A stretch of DNA of 35,077 nt from Azospirillum melinis (GCF_013340935.1 NZ_WHOS01000073.1:1-35077), one strand, 5' to 3'. Shown: positions 17,738 through 24,352, counted from the first letter of the stretch. Made by a program: numbers and translations. Notes: generated by a model from the sequence alone, not told the origin.

Positions 17738-18345
17738 TGGACATCGACCAGCTCGAAAGCGAAATCCTGACGGCGGCCGAGCATGTGCCCTTCGGCAACT
17801 CCTGCTTCCAAATCGCCGCCTTTACCGGCGGCACGGAGGGCGGCCCCACCACGCCTGCCCGTCGCGTCCGCAGCCTGCTGCTGAACCTGGACAGCAAGAT
17901 CCAGGCGCTGCGGGAGGCCCAATACAAGCGGGAGGAATCGGTCATCGACATGGACGAGGCCGATGCCAAGCTGGCGAAGGGCGATCTGGACGAGTTCGAC
18001 GCCCGGCGCATGCAGCTTCAGCGAACCCGTGCGGCCAACAACATCCAGCGTGACGACAAGCTGCTCCGCGACTGCATGATTGAAATCCAGGCCATGTACG
18101 CCGAGTGGAAGAGCCTGCCGCCGGTGACCAGCCGGGAGCAGTTCGAGCAACAGGAACTCGGCTACTGGATCAACCGGCTGGCGGGTAACGCCACCCTACA
18201 GATCAAGGCCAGCGGCCGGATCGACTTCGGAACGTTGGAGGCCCTCAAGCAGATCGGCGTCACCGATGCCGCGGACACTGCGGGTGGGCTTCAGCTGGCT
18301 GGTCCGGCCATCGAAACCTACCAGCGCCAGATCGGAGGCCGGTGA
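17737..18345 (+). CDS. Hypothetical helical protein after fibre gene
   Basis: The ATG overlaps the fibre stop, with GGAGG at 17723-17727. The 202 residues are mostly helical with a coiled-coil-like charged segment (about residues 45-115) and no membrane span. Its place directly after the fibre gene suggests a fibre assembly factor or a further virion part, but I see no diagnostic motif. Confidence 0.62.
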   Translation: MDIDQLESEILTAAEHVPFGNSCFQIAAFTGGTEGGPTTPARRVRSLLLNLDSKIQALREAQYKREESVIDMDEADAKLAKGDLDEFDARRMQLQRTRAANNIQRDDKLLRDCMIEIQAMYAEWKSLPPVTSREQFEQQELGYWINRLAGNATLQIKASGRIDFGTLEALKQIGVTDAADTAGGLQLAGPAIETYQRQIGGR

Positions 18346-18716
18346 TGGCCGTTCGCTTCTACGTGTCCTGCCGCCCCTTGCTCTGGCAGGGGGCCTGGAT
18401 GACCCCGAACACCCTCTTGGCCAGCTCCTTCACAGGGATGCCGCTGCGCTTCGTCAGCCTCGCATGGCGGCCGGAGATTGACGGCCGCATGCTGTACCAG
18501 ATCGACGTCGATACGCTGGAACACCGTAGCGTCGTGATGGAGGCCCTGACGTGGTTCGGCTGCCACGCGAAGACGCTGGGCAGTGCCAAGGAGCTGGCGG
18601 AGCTGGTGACCGGCCAGAGCTACGATCTGAACGGTGACCCGGCCGCCATTTACTGCTCCGACAGCGAGGGGCTGATTGCCCCTGAGCCGGGACCGATGGT
18701 CCCGCCACCGGCCTGA
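18345..18716 (+). CDS. Hypothetical protein, end of tail module
   Basis: This 123-residue protein starts at an ATG with GGAGG six bases upstream. A GTG three bases earlier is possible but too close to the ribosome site. The sequence is soluble and contains two Trp-rich segments (LLWQGAWMTPN and EALTWFGCHAK). It overlaps the previous stop by one base. An intrinsic terminator follows, so it is the last gene of the tail transcript. Its function is unknown. Confidence 0.6.
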   Translation: MAVRFYVSCRPLLWQGAWMTPNTLLASSFTGMPLRFVSLAWRPEIDGRMLYQIDVDTLEHRSVVMEALTWFGCHAKTLGSAKELAELVTGQSYDLNGDPAAIYCSDSEGLIAPEPGPMVPPPA

Positions 18717-18750
18717 TCGGCCGCGACAACACTCCAAACCTGACCAACCG

Positions 18751-18778
18751 GGCGCCCATCGAGGCGCCATTTTCATTT
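18751..18778 (+). terminator. Intrinsic terminator after tail module
   Basis: GGCGCC (18751-18756) and GGCGCC (18763-18768) form a 6-bp stem with a 6-base loop, followed by ATTTTCATTT. It separates the tail genes from the lysis region. The lysis genes here share a layout of GC hairpin, T-rich run, ribosome site and start codon. Confidence 0.7.
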
Positions 18779-18791
18779 CGGGAGACCATCC

Positions 18792-19400
18792 ATGTTCGAC
18801 CTGATCTGGCCGGCCGCCGCCGGCTGGCTGACCGCGCACGCCCACCAGCTGGGGCTGGCGGCCCTCGCCCTGGCCATCGCCCATCGCGAACGGGGCCAGG
18901 GCCACAGCTGGCTCGGCACCACCGGCGCCCGCATCCTGTTCTGGGCGCTGCCGATCGGCGCCACCGTCTACCTGCTGCTGGCCGGCTTGGCGCTCGATGC
19001 CCATGCCGCCCTGCTCGCCGCCGCCTGCGGCGCGGCCGCCTATGTCGGCATGGCCGGAATCCCGCACGGAGCCGGCCAGAACCTGCTGGTGCCGTGGTCG
19101 GTCACGCCGACCACCATCTGGCCGGAAGATGACACCCTGTTCGGCATCACGCGGCCGGAGCGCCTGGGCTATCTGCTGACCGCCGGCATCGTGCGGCTGT
19201 GGCTGATCTCGCTGCCGTTGGTGGCCACCCACCCCGCGGCCCTCTGGCTGCCGATCGGCGGCGTCGCCATGCCGATCGGCTACCTGATCGGGACGCGGAT
19301 GCCACTGCTGGGCTGGCGGCTGACCCGGGCCACGGAGTGGGGAGAGCTGCTGACCGGCGCCGGCTTCGGCGTGGCGATCGCCACCGTCCTGCTCGTCTGA
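18792..19400 (+). CDS. Polytopic membrane protein, lysis region
   Basis: This 202-residue protein has about five or six hydrophobic segments (around residues 15-30, 46-66, 72-90, 130-147, 150-170 and 185-202) joined by short loops. A GGGAGA ribosome site lies just before the ATG. It lies between two terminators and before the endolysin. It could take part in lysis, superinfection exclusion or another envelope role. The size and number of spans do not fit a classical holin, and I do not recognise the family. Confidence 0.65.
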   Translation: MFDLIWPAAAGWLTAHAHQLGLAALALAIAHRERGQGHSWLGTTGARILFWALPIGATVYLLLAGLALDAHAALLAAACGAAAYVGMAGIPHGAGQNLLVPWSVTPTTIWPEDDTLFGITRPERLGYLLTAGIVRLWLISLPLVATHPAALWLPIGGVAMPIGYLIGTRMPLLGWRLTRATEWGELLTGAGFGVAIATVLLV

Positions 19401-19423
19401 CCACCTCCCCCACCCCATCACCC

Positions 19424-19457
19424 ACCGCCGCCCGGCAGCCCGCCTGGCGGTTTTTTT
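19424..19457 (+). terminator. Intrinsic terminator before endolysin
   Basis: ACCGCC (19424-19429) pairs with GGCGGT (19446-19451), and seven T residues run from 19451. The 16-base loop may fold further. Confidence 0.7.
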
Positions 19458-19482
19458 ATGCCCGCACGGAGGGGCACCCATC

Positions 19483-20181
19483 ATGATCGCAAAGCCGTTT
19501 GTCTCGCTGGCCACCATCGCGCTCGTCCAGCACTTCGAGGGCCTCTACCTCGAGGCCTATCTCTGCCCGGCCGGCGTGCCGACGATCGGGTACGGCCACA
19601 CCGCCGGCGTCGAGCTGGGCCAGGTCATCACCCGGGTGAAGGCCGAGGAGTTTCTGCTGGACGACATGTCGAACGCCCTGGCCCAGGTCGACGCGCTGGT
19701 GAAGGTGCCGGTGACCGACGATCAGCGCGGCGCGCTCGGCTCCTTCACCTTCAACCTCGGCGCCGGCAACCTGGCCAGCTCGACCCTGCTCAAGCGCCTG
19801 AACCTTGGTGACGTGGACGGCGCCGGCCGGGAGTTCGCCCGCTGGACCAAGGCGAAGGTGGACGGTCGGACCATCGATCTGCCCGGGCTGGTGGCCCGCC
19901 GGGCGGCCGAGGCGGCGCTGTTCGCCGGCGGCGACTGGATGGCGGCCGCGGGCACCAGCTCGGGCGGCCTGCATCAGTCCCAGCGCCAACCGCAGATGGC
20001 CCCGGCGCCGGCCGGCGCCGAGGCGGACCGCGTCATCGCCATCCAGCGCAAGCTGGCCATCACCGCCGACGGCATCTACGGCCCGGCGACCACGCGGGCG
20101 GTGCAGACCTGGCAGCGCAACAACGGCTTGGTCGCCGACGGCATCGTCGGGCCGCGCACGGCCGCCGCCATGGGTCTCTGA
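19483..20181 (+). CDS. GH24 endolysin with C-terminal peptidoglycan-binding domain
   Basis: This 232-residue muramidase would cut the glycan backbone of the cell wall at lysis. Residues about 10-150 form a T4/P21-type lysozyme domain. The catalytic pattern is Glu19, eight residues, Cys28, five residues, Thr34, the E-D/C-T layout in which Cys replaces the common Asp. GYGHT (36-40) and RRAAEAALF follow. Residues about 182-231 are a PG_binding_1 domain (IQRKL, ADGIYGPATTRAVQTWQ), so it is a two-domain form. No signal peptide or arrest-release segment is obvious, so export should depend on a holin. GGAGGGG precedes the ATG. Confidence 0.93.
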   Translation: MIAKPFVSLATIALVQHFEGLYLEAYLCPAGVPTIGYGHTAGVELGQVITRVKAEEFLLDDMSNALAQVDALVKVPVTDDQRGALGSFTFNLGAGNLASSTLLKRLNLGDVDGAGREFARWTKAKVDGRTIDLPGLVARRAAEAALFAGGDWMAAAGTSSGGLHQSQRQPQMAPAPAGAEADRVIAIQRKLAITADGIYGPATTRAVQTWQRNNGLVADGIVGPRTAAAMGL

Positions 20182-20217
20182 CCCGCTCCCTTCATCCAGG
20201 TCCTCTGCCACCCACCC

Positions 20218-20248
20218 GGCCGCCGGCAGCCCGCCGTGCGGCCCTTTT
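20218..20248 (+). terminator. Intrinsic terminator after endolysin
   Basis: GGCCGC (20218-20223) pairs with GCGGCC (20238-20243), with an inner CGGC/GCCG stem and one bulged T, followed by CTTTTCAT. Confidence 0.75.
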
Positions 20249-20270
20249 CATGCCCAGGAGGGGCATCATC

Positions 20271-20723
20271 ATGGATCTCGATCTCCTCGCCACCCTGCTC
20301 GGCGGCCACCCGGGCCTGCTGACCGGCATCCTGCTGGCCATCGGCCTCGCCTCGATCGCCGACGCGCTGCTGCCGGTGCCGGCGCCGACGTCGCCCTGGT
20401 ACCGGGCGCGCAAGCTGATCAGCACCGTCGCCTCGAACGTCAAGAACGCACGCAACGCCGTCTTCACCGCCCAGCCCACCGCGCTGACCGGCATCGCCGG
20501 CGCCGCGGCGATCGTCGGCACCCTGGTGCAGTCGGAGCAGCCCGCCGCTCCCACCGCGGCCGCGGCCGCGGCGGCGCCGGCCGCCGGCGAGACGCACGGC
20601 GACGCCATCCTGGGCCTGCTGACCACGCTGCGCCCGGACGATCCGGCCGCTTATGCCGCCACCATGGCCCGGATCGCCGACGTCGCCCGCCAGGCATCCG
20701 GAGCGCCGTCGCCGGCGGCCTGA
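20271..20723 (+). CDS. Holin-like membrane protein
   Basis: The likely start is the ATG at 20271 with an AGGAGGGG ribosome site 8-14 bases upstream. The 150 residues carry one strong hydrophobic segment near the N-terminus (about 5-38) and a second, shorter one (about 69-86), then an Ala/Pro-rich linker and a soluble C-terminal helix. Size, two spans and position after the endolysin fit a holin or phage membrane accessory protein. No holin family signature is decisive, so this is an inference from context. Confidence 0.6.
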   Translation: MDLDLLATLLGGHPGLLTGILLAIGLASIADALLPVPAPTSPWYRARKLISTVASNVKNARNAVFTAQPTALTGIAGAAAIVGTLVQSEQPAAPTAAAAAAAPAAGETHGDAILGLLTTLRPDDPAAYAATMARIADVARQASGAPSPAA

Positions 20724-21425
20724 TGGCGGACTCGAGGAGGGCCGGCCGGCGGCGGTCGGCCCTTACGCCTTGGGGGACAGCCCCCCGGGGGTGGTCCACG
20801 CGGTGCTCATGAGCACAAGCGAGAGACAGAGAGCGAGAGGGAGCGCGGGACGCGCAGACACCGTGAGCGAGCGCATGACGGCACGCCCGCACAACGCTAT
20901 TTTGGAGCGGGCCGGGAATATGGCGGCGCGCTTAAAAAAGGTAACATAATAACTTGTTTGTTGATAACTCTTGTAACTGATTGGCACGCTTGATGAATCA
21001 GACTTGCCTAATAAGATAACGGGCGGCAAACGGGTTCGTCACCGAGTTACCGAATTTCCGTCCACACAGGCGGTCAAAATTCATGTATGATTTCAATGAC
21101 TTGCGAACCGTTACGGAATTTGTGAGCGCGAGTTTTCTTATCGCTGTCACTAAATTTTCCGTTTGATTTCAACGGACTGACATTCCATCCACAGTCCGTT
21201 ACCTTCTCCCGAAGGCTCCCCCCATCCCCCAAATCCGGCGGCTGGCCGGTGGAAGGGGGCCTCCACCGGCCATCTGAGGCCTCTGCCGGAACATCCCCTT
21301 AATGGGAATGTATTCCTTATACACCCTTTCCGGCTGGGTTGTCAGGTCACCATCAGGGGTAAAAAGCGCGACCAAACGGGACAGACGGCCGGTGGCATGG
21401 GTGCGATTTGGACTTTTGTCCTGCC
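20724..21425. other. Non-coding regulatory region with AT-rich core
   Basis: About 700 bases lack a convincing gene. The centre (about 20930-21200) is much more AT-rich than its surroundings. It contains a 9-bp inverted repeat, AACGGACTG (21171-21179) with CAGTCCGTT (21192-21200), and a direct repeat TGATTTCAA at 21088 and 21164. GTTAC/CCGTTAC motifs recur, as in TTACCGAATTTCCG and TTACGGAATTTGTG. It lies between the rightward lysis genes and the leftward luxI gene. It could hold operators, a replication element or an attachment site. Confidence 0.6.
21243..21272. terminator. Strong hairpin downstream of luxI and lysis genes
   Basis: TGGCCGGTGGA (21243-21253) and TCCACCGGCCA (21262-21272) form a perfect 11-bp stem with an 8-base loop. 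It lies between convergent genes and could end transcription from either side, though neither side has a T-tract. Confidence 0.5.
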
Positions 21426-22016
21426 CTATGCGGCCACGGCCGCGGCCATCGGCACCAGCCGGTCAACCGTGGTCTGGCTGACCATGATCTCGCCGGCGGC
21501 GGTGGGGATGCCGTCGATCGCGCGGGCGGCCTCCTGCAGGATGCGGACCTCGACCCCGTGGCGCATCAGCGTGCGCTTGAAAATGGGGACCGGCATCAGG
21601 CCGAGGAAATGGCGGATTCCATGATCCAGCCCGAACTGCTGCACTCCGACGATCAGCGCCTTCAGCGCCGCTTCACGCGCCGCGGCCGGCCGGCCGGCGT
21701 CGACGGCGATGCGCGACGCCTCCCAGACGTCCGGCCGCTCCGGCGGCGCATAGGGTAAGAGCTGGGGGAAGACGTCGCGCAGCATGTAGGGCGCGGTGGT
21801 CGGCACCAGGCGGCAGACGGCCGCGCAGCTGCCCTGGTCCTCTACGATGATGTAGGCCGCGCGGGGCGTATCGAACTGATCCCATTCGATTCCATCGTGG
21901 GCCGGCACGTCGTAGCCGAGGCGGCCGATGAAGGCGTCATGGCGAAGCTGGTGGGATTGGAGCCACAGCTCGCCATAACGGGGGATGGATTTCCACGTAA
22001 CGGTAACGGTTTGCAT
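21426..22016 (-). CDS. Acyl-homoserine-lactone synthase, LuxI family
   Basis: This 196-residue enzyme should join S-adenosylmethionine and an acyl donor (acyl-ACP or acyl-CoA) to make an N-acyl-homoserine lactone that diffuses between cells. Conserved LuxI positions are visible: Arg25, Phe29, Asp46, Asp49, Arg69, Glu99 and Arg102, in contexts LRHDAF, GIEWDQFD, CRLVPTT and WEASRIAVD. The Trp usually following Phe29 by about six residues is Tyr35 here. Length is normal for the family. The ATG has GGAG about 6 bases upstream. It lies 81 bases after luxR on the same strand, the usual regulator-synthase pairing. It is very unusual next to phage immunity genes. Signal acyl length cannot be read from sequence. 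Confidence 0.92.
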   Translation of the reverse strand: MQTVTVTWKSIPRYGELWLQSHQLRHDAFIGRLGYDVPAHDGIEWDQFDTPRAAYIIVEDQGSCAAVCRLVPTTAPYMLRDVFPQLLPYAPPERPDVWEASRIAVDAGRPAAAREAALKALIVGVQQFGLDHGIRHFLGLMPVPIFKRTLMRHGVEVRILQEAARAIDGIPTAAGEIMVSQTTVDRLVPMAAAVAA

Positions 22017-22024
22017 GACGATCT

Positions 22025-22043
22025 CCGTTCATTGGTTGAACGG
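22025..22043 (-). promoter_or_regulatory. 19-bp dyad upstream of luxI (lux-box-like or RNA hairpin)
   Basis: CCGTTCA-TTGGT-TGAACGG is a perfect 7-bp inverted repeat with a 5-base centre, 9 bases before the luxI start. Its size matches lux-box operators. It also overlaps the start of the CGGAG ribosome site, so an RNA hairpin could mask translation. Confidence 0.6.
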
Positions 22044-22097
22044 GGATCGATAATCCACACCAGCGGGCGCAGGGACACACCCGGGTACGTGCGCAAG

Positions 22098-22799
22098 CTA
22101 CAGCGCAACAATTCCCAGCTGGATCGCCTTCAAATAGACCTGGGCTTGGGTGGAGCATTTCAGGCGCTTCTTACTGTCCTTGATGCACCAGTAGACGCCG
22201 GCCTTGGTCAGCTCGAGCCGCTCGGCAATCTCCTCGACGGACAGGCCGGCCATCGACAGGCGGATCACCTTCACCGTGTTGTCGGACAGACCATGGTCGA
22301 CGCGGTGGAGCTGGCGCACCCGCTGGTAGGCGGCGAAGAAGCCATGGGCGAGCAGCTCCATCCTGTTGCGCTCGGTCGCGCCGATCCGCCGTTCGTCGCC
22401 GCTGGCGAAGCACAGGACGTAGCAGCCGGAGATCGCCCGCAGCGGGATCGAGATGCCGCTGGTGAGACCATGTGCCGCAGCGTCATCGAAGAAGGTGGGC
22501 CGGTACGGCCGCAATTCGTCCCAGGTGACGGAGTTCAGCGCGTAGGGCGACATCAGGACCACCGGGTCGATCTTGTCGTATCCCTGGGCGAAGTAATGGG
22601 CAATCCAGGCCTCCGGATAGTTCAGCCGGACCGCTGGCGCCGGGCGGTCGGCGAACGCTTCCGGATCACCCCAGAGCGCACCAAAGGCGTAGTAGGGGTA
22701 TCCGATCTCGCTCGCCACGCTTTCAAAGCGTTGAAATAACTCATCTTCCGAGGCTATGCCCGGAGTGCCTTCAAGGAAGGTCTGGATCGTTTGCCACAT
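22098..22799 (-). CDS. LuxR-type homoserine-lactone receptor and regulator
   Basis: The preferred start is the ATG at 22799, with AAGGA about 9 bases upstream, giving 233 residues, the usual LuxR length. A longer in-frame start exists but adds an atypical, out-of-family N-terminus. Residues 15-160 form the autoinducer-binding domain with Trp65, Tyr69, Asp78, Pro79 and Trp93 at the same spacing as TraR Trp57, Tyr61, Asp70, Pro71 and Trp85, plus TSGISIPL. Residues about 170-230 form the LuxR HTH (LSVEEIAERLELTKAGVYWCIKD). The Glu of the usual LTxRE start of this HTH is not conserved (LSDNT). The partner synthase follows directly. Confidence 0.94.
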   Translation of the reverse strand: MWQTIQTFLEGTPGIASEDELFQRFESVASEIGYPYYAFGALWGDPEAFADRPAPAVRLNYPEAWIAHYFAQGYDKIDPVVLMSPYALNSVTWDELRPYRPTFFDDAAAHGLTSGISIPLRAISGCYVLCFASGDERRIGATERNRMELLAHGFFAAYQRVRQLHRVDHGLSDNTVKVIRLSMAGLSVEEIAERLELTKAGVYWCIKDSKKRLKCSTQAQVYLKAIQLGIVAL

Positions 22800-22816
22800 C
22801 GCCACAGATCCTTGTC

Positions 22817-22836
22817 TACTATGAATTTTCGTAGTA
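22817..22836. promoter_or_regulatory. 20-bp palindrome upstream of luxR
   Basis: TACTATGAATTTTCGTAGTA is a near-perfect dyad (one mismatched pair) 18-37 bases before the luxR start and 47 bases before the divergent small gene. The 20-bp size fits a lux box or an operator for autoregulation. The flanking half-sites TCTACT and TCGTAG also occur, closer together, in the dyad before ner. Confidence 0.6.
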
Positions 22837-22882
22837 CATCCGTGGTTGCAGAAGTGCCAGAAATTTTCTTCGGGATCGTCCC

Positions 22883-23041
22883 ATGTCACAGCATGAAATT
22901 GAAGACATTGTACGCCGGGCGGTGACCGACGTGTCCCCAGAGGAAAGACGGAGATCGGCATATGACCCGCTCGTCGTTCTTTGCGCCCTTGCGATTGTGG
23001 CTATCACCGCGGTCGCCATCGTCGTCATGGTGTCGAGGTAG
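22883..23041 (+). CDS. 52-residue single-pass membrane peptide
   Basis: A short frame encodes a charged N-terminal half (MSQHEIEDIVRRAV, then PEERRRSAYD) followed by one long hydrophobic segment (about residues 29-50) and a terminal Ser-Arg. The layout is that of a small membrane-anchored protein with a cytoplasmic head. It lies opposite to and between luxR and the repressor, within the region that must hold the luxR promoter. The ribosome site is weak (GGGA about 8 bases upstream). It could be a regulatory membrane peptide, an exclusion factor or a chance frame. The clean head-plus-span design favours a real gene. Confidence 0.55.
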   Translation: MSQHEIEDIVRRAVTDVSPEERRRSAYDPLVVLCALAIVAITAVAIVVMVSR

Positions 23042-23058
23042 GGACTCGTGCGGCGCGG

Positions 23059-23514
23059 CTATCCCTTGGCGGCGGCAAGCCGGATCACGTGGGCGAGACC
23101 CTTCAGGTCGACGGCCATCGCGGTCTGCAGACGCTGGTCGACTGCCCAGTCATGCAGGGCGAACACCAGCTCGGCGAAGCGATCCGGGGCGAAGGTCACG
23201 CCCTCGCTGGCGATCACGGTGGCAAGTGCGCGCAGGACATCACGCAGGACCGCCGGCTGGACGGCGCCGTCGTTGAGGCGGATCGGCACCACTTCCGGCG
23301 CGCCGCTGCACAGCCATACGAAGTCGGTGTCGCTCTCCTGCGCCAAGCGCCACAGCCCTTCGATCGGCGTCTTCACCGTGCCGGCGATCCATTTTCGCAG
23401 GCCCTCGGTTGTGATCCCCGCCGCCTCGGCCGCGGCCTGCCTGGTTTCGAACTTGTCGGCTACCTCGGCGATGCGCTCGCCCAGCCGCGCACGGAATTCC
23501 GTTATGTCGGACAT
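23059..23514 (-). CDS. HTH (XRE-like) phage repressor without peptidase domain
   Basis: This 151-residue protein starts at the ATG at 23514. A GTG two codons upstream is also possible, with GGTGAT near both. Residues about 5-60 form a helix-turn-helix (RQAAAEAAGITTEGLRKWIAGTVKTP), and a region around residues 55-75 resembles the C-terminal edge of such domains (LWRLAQESDTDFVWLCSGAPE). There is no S24 peptidase domain, so induction by RecA-type self-cleavage is not expected. It is divergent from the Ner-like gene across a dyad-rich region, as expected for an immunity repressor. Confidence 0.78.
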   Translation of the reverse strand: MSDITEFRARLGERIAEVADKFETRQAAAEAAGITTEGLRKWIAGTVKTPIEGLWRLAQESDTDFVWLCSGAPEVVPIRLNDGAVQPAVLRDVLRALATVIASEGVTFAPDRFAELVFALHDWAVDQRLQTAMAVDLKGLAHVIRLAAAKG

Positions 23515-23539
23515 ACTCACGTAATCACCCCCGCGTGCG

Positions 23540-23659
23540 GTTGGCGCTGTGGCGCGCCAACTTTTGTTGGTCCGTTAACTAAGTTTGCAAACTTTAGTTG
23601 GCAATTTCGGTAGACGCGCCACGAAATTCTAGGTAAGGGTTCTACTCGTAGAACTACCT
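23540..23659. promoter_or_regulatory. Dyad-rich operator region between repressor and ner
   Basis: Several inverted repeats are packed between the divergent genes. GTTGGCGC (23540-23547) pairs with GCGCCAAC (23554-23561). CCAAC-TTTT-GTTGG spans 23557-23570. A long palindrome at 23577-23599 is centred on AGTTTGCAAACT (23582-23593). GTTCTAC-TC-GTAGAAC spans 23639-23654 with further AGGTA and TACCT flanks. GTTGG/CCAAC half-sites recur four times. These are likely operators for the repressor and Ner. The promoters themselves are not clear. Confidence 0.7.
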
Positions 23660-23675
23660 GTCGACAAGAATTCCG

Positions 23676-24110
23676 ATGGCGGCGGCAACTGCGGATTGGC
23701 CCAGGGCCACGATCAAGGCGCGAGTGATTGAGAAGGGCATGACGCTGCGTAAGATCAGCGTGGATGCCGGTCTCCACCCGCAAGCGGCTTCGATCGCCCT
23801 GCGGCGCCCGTGGCGTGCGGCCCAAGAGGCTGTCGCCGCGGCCATCGGTGTAAGGCCTGAGACGATCTGGCCCAGCCGCTACTCCGCCGAGCATGAGGAG
23901 GAGGGGTGCGAGGAAGGGACCACACACCGCACACGATGTGCCCGCACTGCGGCACCCGGTGCGACACCGTCCGGACGCGACAGGTCACGTCTCTCTACAG
24001 GGAGGTTGTGTACCGATGCCGCAACGCCGACTGCGAGTACCTCTTCATCGCCGGCATCACCCCGATCCGGGAAATCTGGCCGTCGAAGTGCCCGAACCCC
24101 GAAATCCTGA
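23676..24110 (+). CDS. Ner-like early regulator
   Basis: Residues 1-73 match Ner/Nlp-type DNA-binding proteins: DWPRATIKARVIEKGMTLRKISVDAGLHPQAASIALRRPW, then a segment ending RPETIWPSRY, as in phage Mu Ner (about 75 residues), which shuts down early transcription. The frame continues for 70 more residues of Thr, Arg, Ser and Pro-rich sequence that looks like a shadow of the overlapping zinc-finger gene. Either the true product is the full 144 residues, or a frame disruption hides an earlier stop. It starts about 20 bases after a palindrome and faces away from the repressor. Confidence 0.78.
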   Translation: MAAATADWPRATIKARVIEKGMTLRKISVDAGLHPQAASIALRRPWRAAQEAVAAAIGVRPETIWPSRYSAEHEEEGCEEGTTHRTRCARTAAPGATPSGRDRSRLSTGRLCTDAATPTASTSSSPASPRSGKSGRRSARTPKS

Positions 24111-24154
24111 TCCCGTCCGGCCTTGTGCCCACCCGCACCCCATCCAGGGCTTGA
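23906..24154 (+). CDS. Ogr/Delta-type zinc-finger late activator
   Basis: From the ATG at 23936 the product begins MCPHC and shows Cys2-X2-Cys5-X22-Cys28-X4-Cys33, the exact C-X2-C-X22-C-X4-C zinc pattern of the P2 Ogr and P4 Delta activators, followed by the aromatic YLF motif. These proteins bind upstream of late promoters and contact the alpha subunit of RNA polymerase. A GTG at 23906 has an AGGAGG a few bases upstream and would add ten residues. The ATG at 23936 has the family-like N-terminus but a poorly spaced ribosome site. The gene overlaps the 3' part of the ner frame by about 200 bases. Confidence 0.8.
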   Translation: MRGRDHTPHTMCPHCGTRCDTVRTRQVTSLYREVVYRCRNADCEYLFIAGITPIREIWPSKCPNPEILIPSGLVPTRTPSRA

Positions 24155-24215
24155 TCGGGCGGACTCGGGCGCCTATCGTCTGCCTTGGAGCTGACACCTC
24201 CTTATGTGGCTGCTG

Positions 24216-24248
24216 GCCGCCAGGGCATTCGTGCAATGCGGCTTTTTT
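24216..24248 (+). terminator. Intrinsic terminator after ogr-like gene
   Basis: GCCGC (24216-24220) and GCGGC (24238-24242) enclose GCATT/AATGC pairing, followed by six T residues. Confidence 0.7.
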
Positions 24249-24275
24249 CATGCTCGGACTCTGTCCGACGCATCC

Positions 24276-24352
24276 CCCCCGCTATGGTGGGAGTCCCGCA
24301 ACCGTAAGGCCGGGGCCTGTCCACATACAGGTGTCAACTCCCACCGCCAGCG
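24276..24352 (+). ncRNA. C4-type antisense RNA
   Basis: The segment resembles the C4 antisense RNA family known from phages P1 and P7, where the RNA blocks translation of the icd leader gene and so of the antirepressor. GGTGGGAGT (24286-24294) pairs with ACTCCCACC (24337-24345) as a closing stem. Inside are CCCG/CGGG around CC-GTAA-GG, and the hairpin CCTGT-CCACAT-ACAGG (24316-24331). CCTGTC is complementary to GACAGG at 24360-24365, and CCACC to GGTGG at 24373-24377, both downstream before the next gene. The following icd-like and Bro-N antirepressor genes match the P1 order. Confidence 0.72.

Noticed and set aside
20750..20949. Reading frame extending to 20949 after the holin-like gene
   Set aside because: No ribosome site, Arg/Ser-rich content and no recognisable motif. 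It probably arises from GC-rich non-coding DNA.
22800..22961. Longer N-terminal start for LuxR (to 22961)
   Set aside because: The extra 54 residues do not resemble LuxR proteins, and the ATG at 22799 has a good ribosome site and gives the normal family length.
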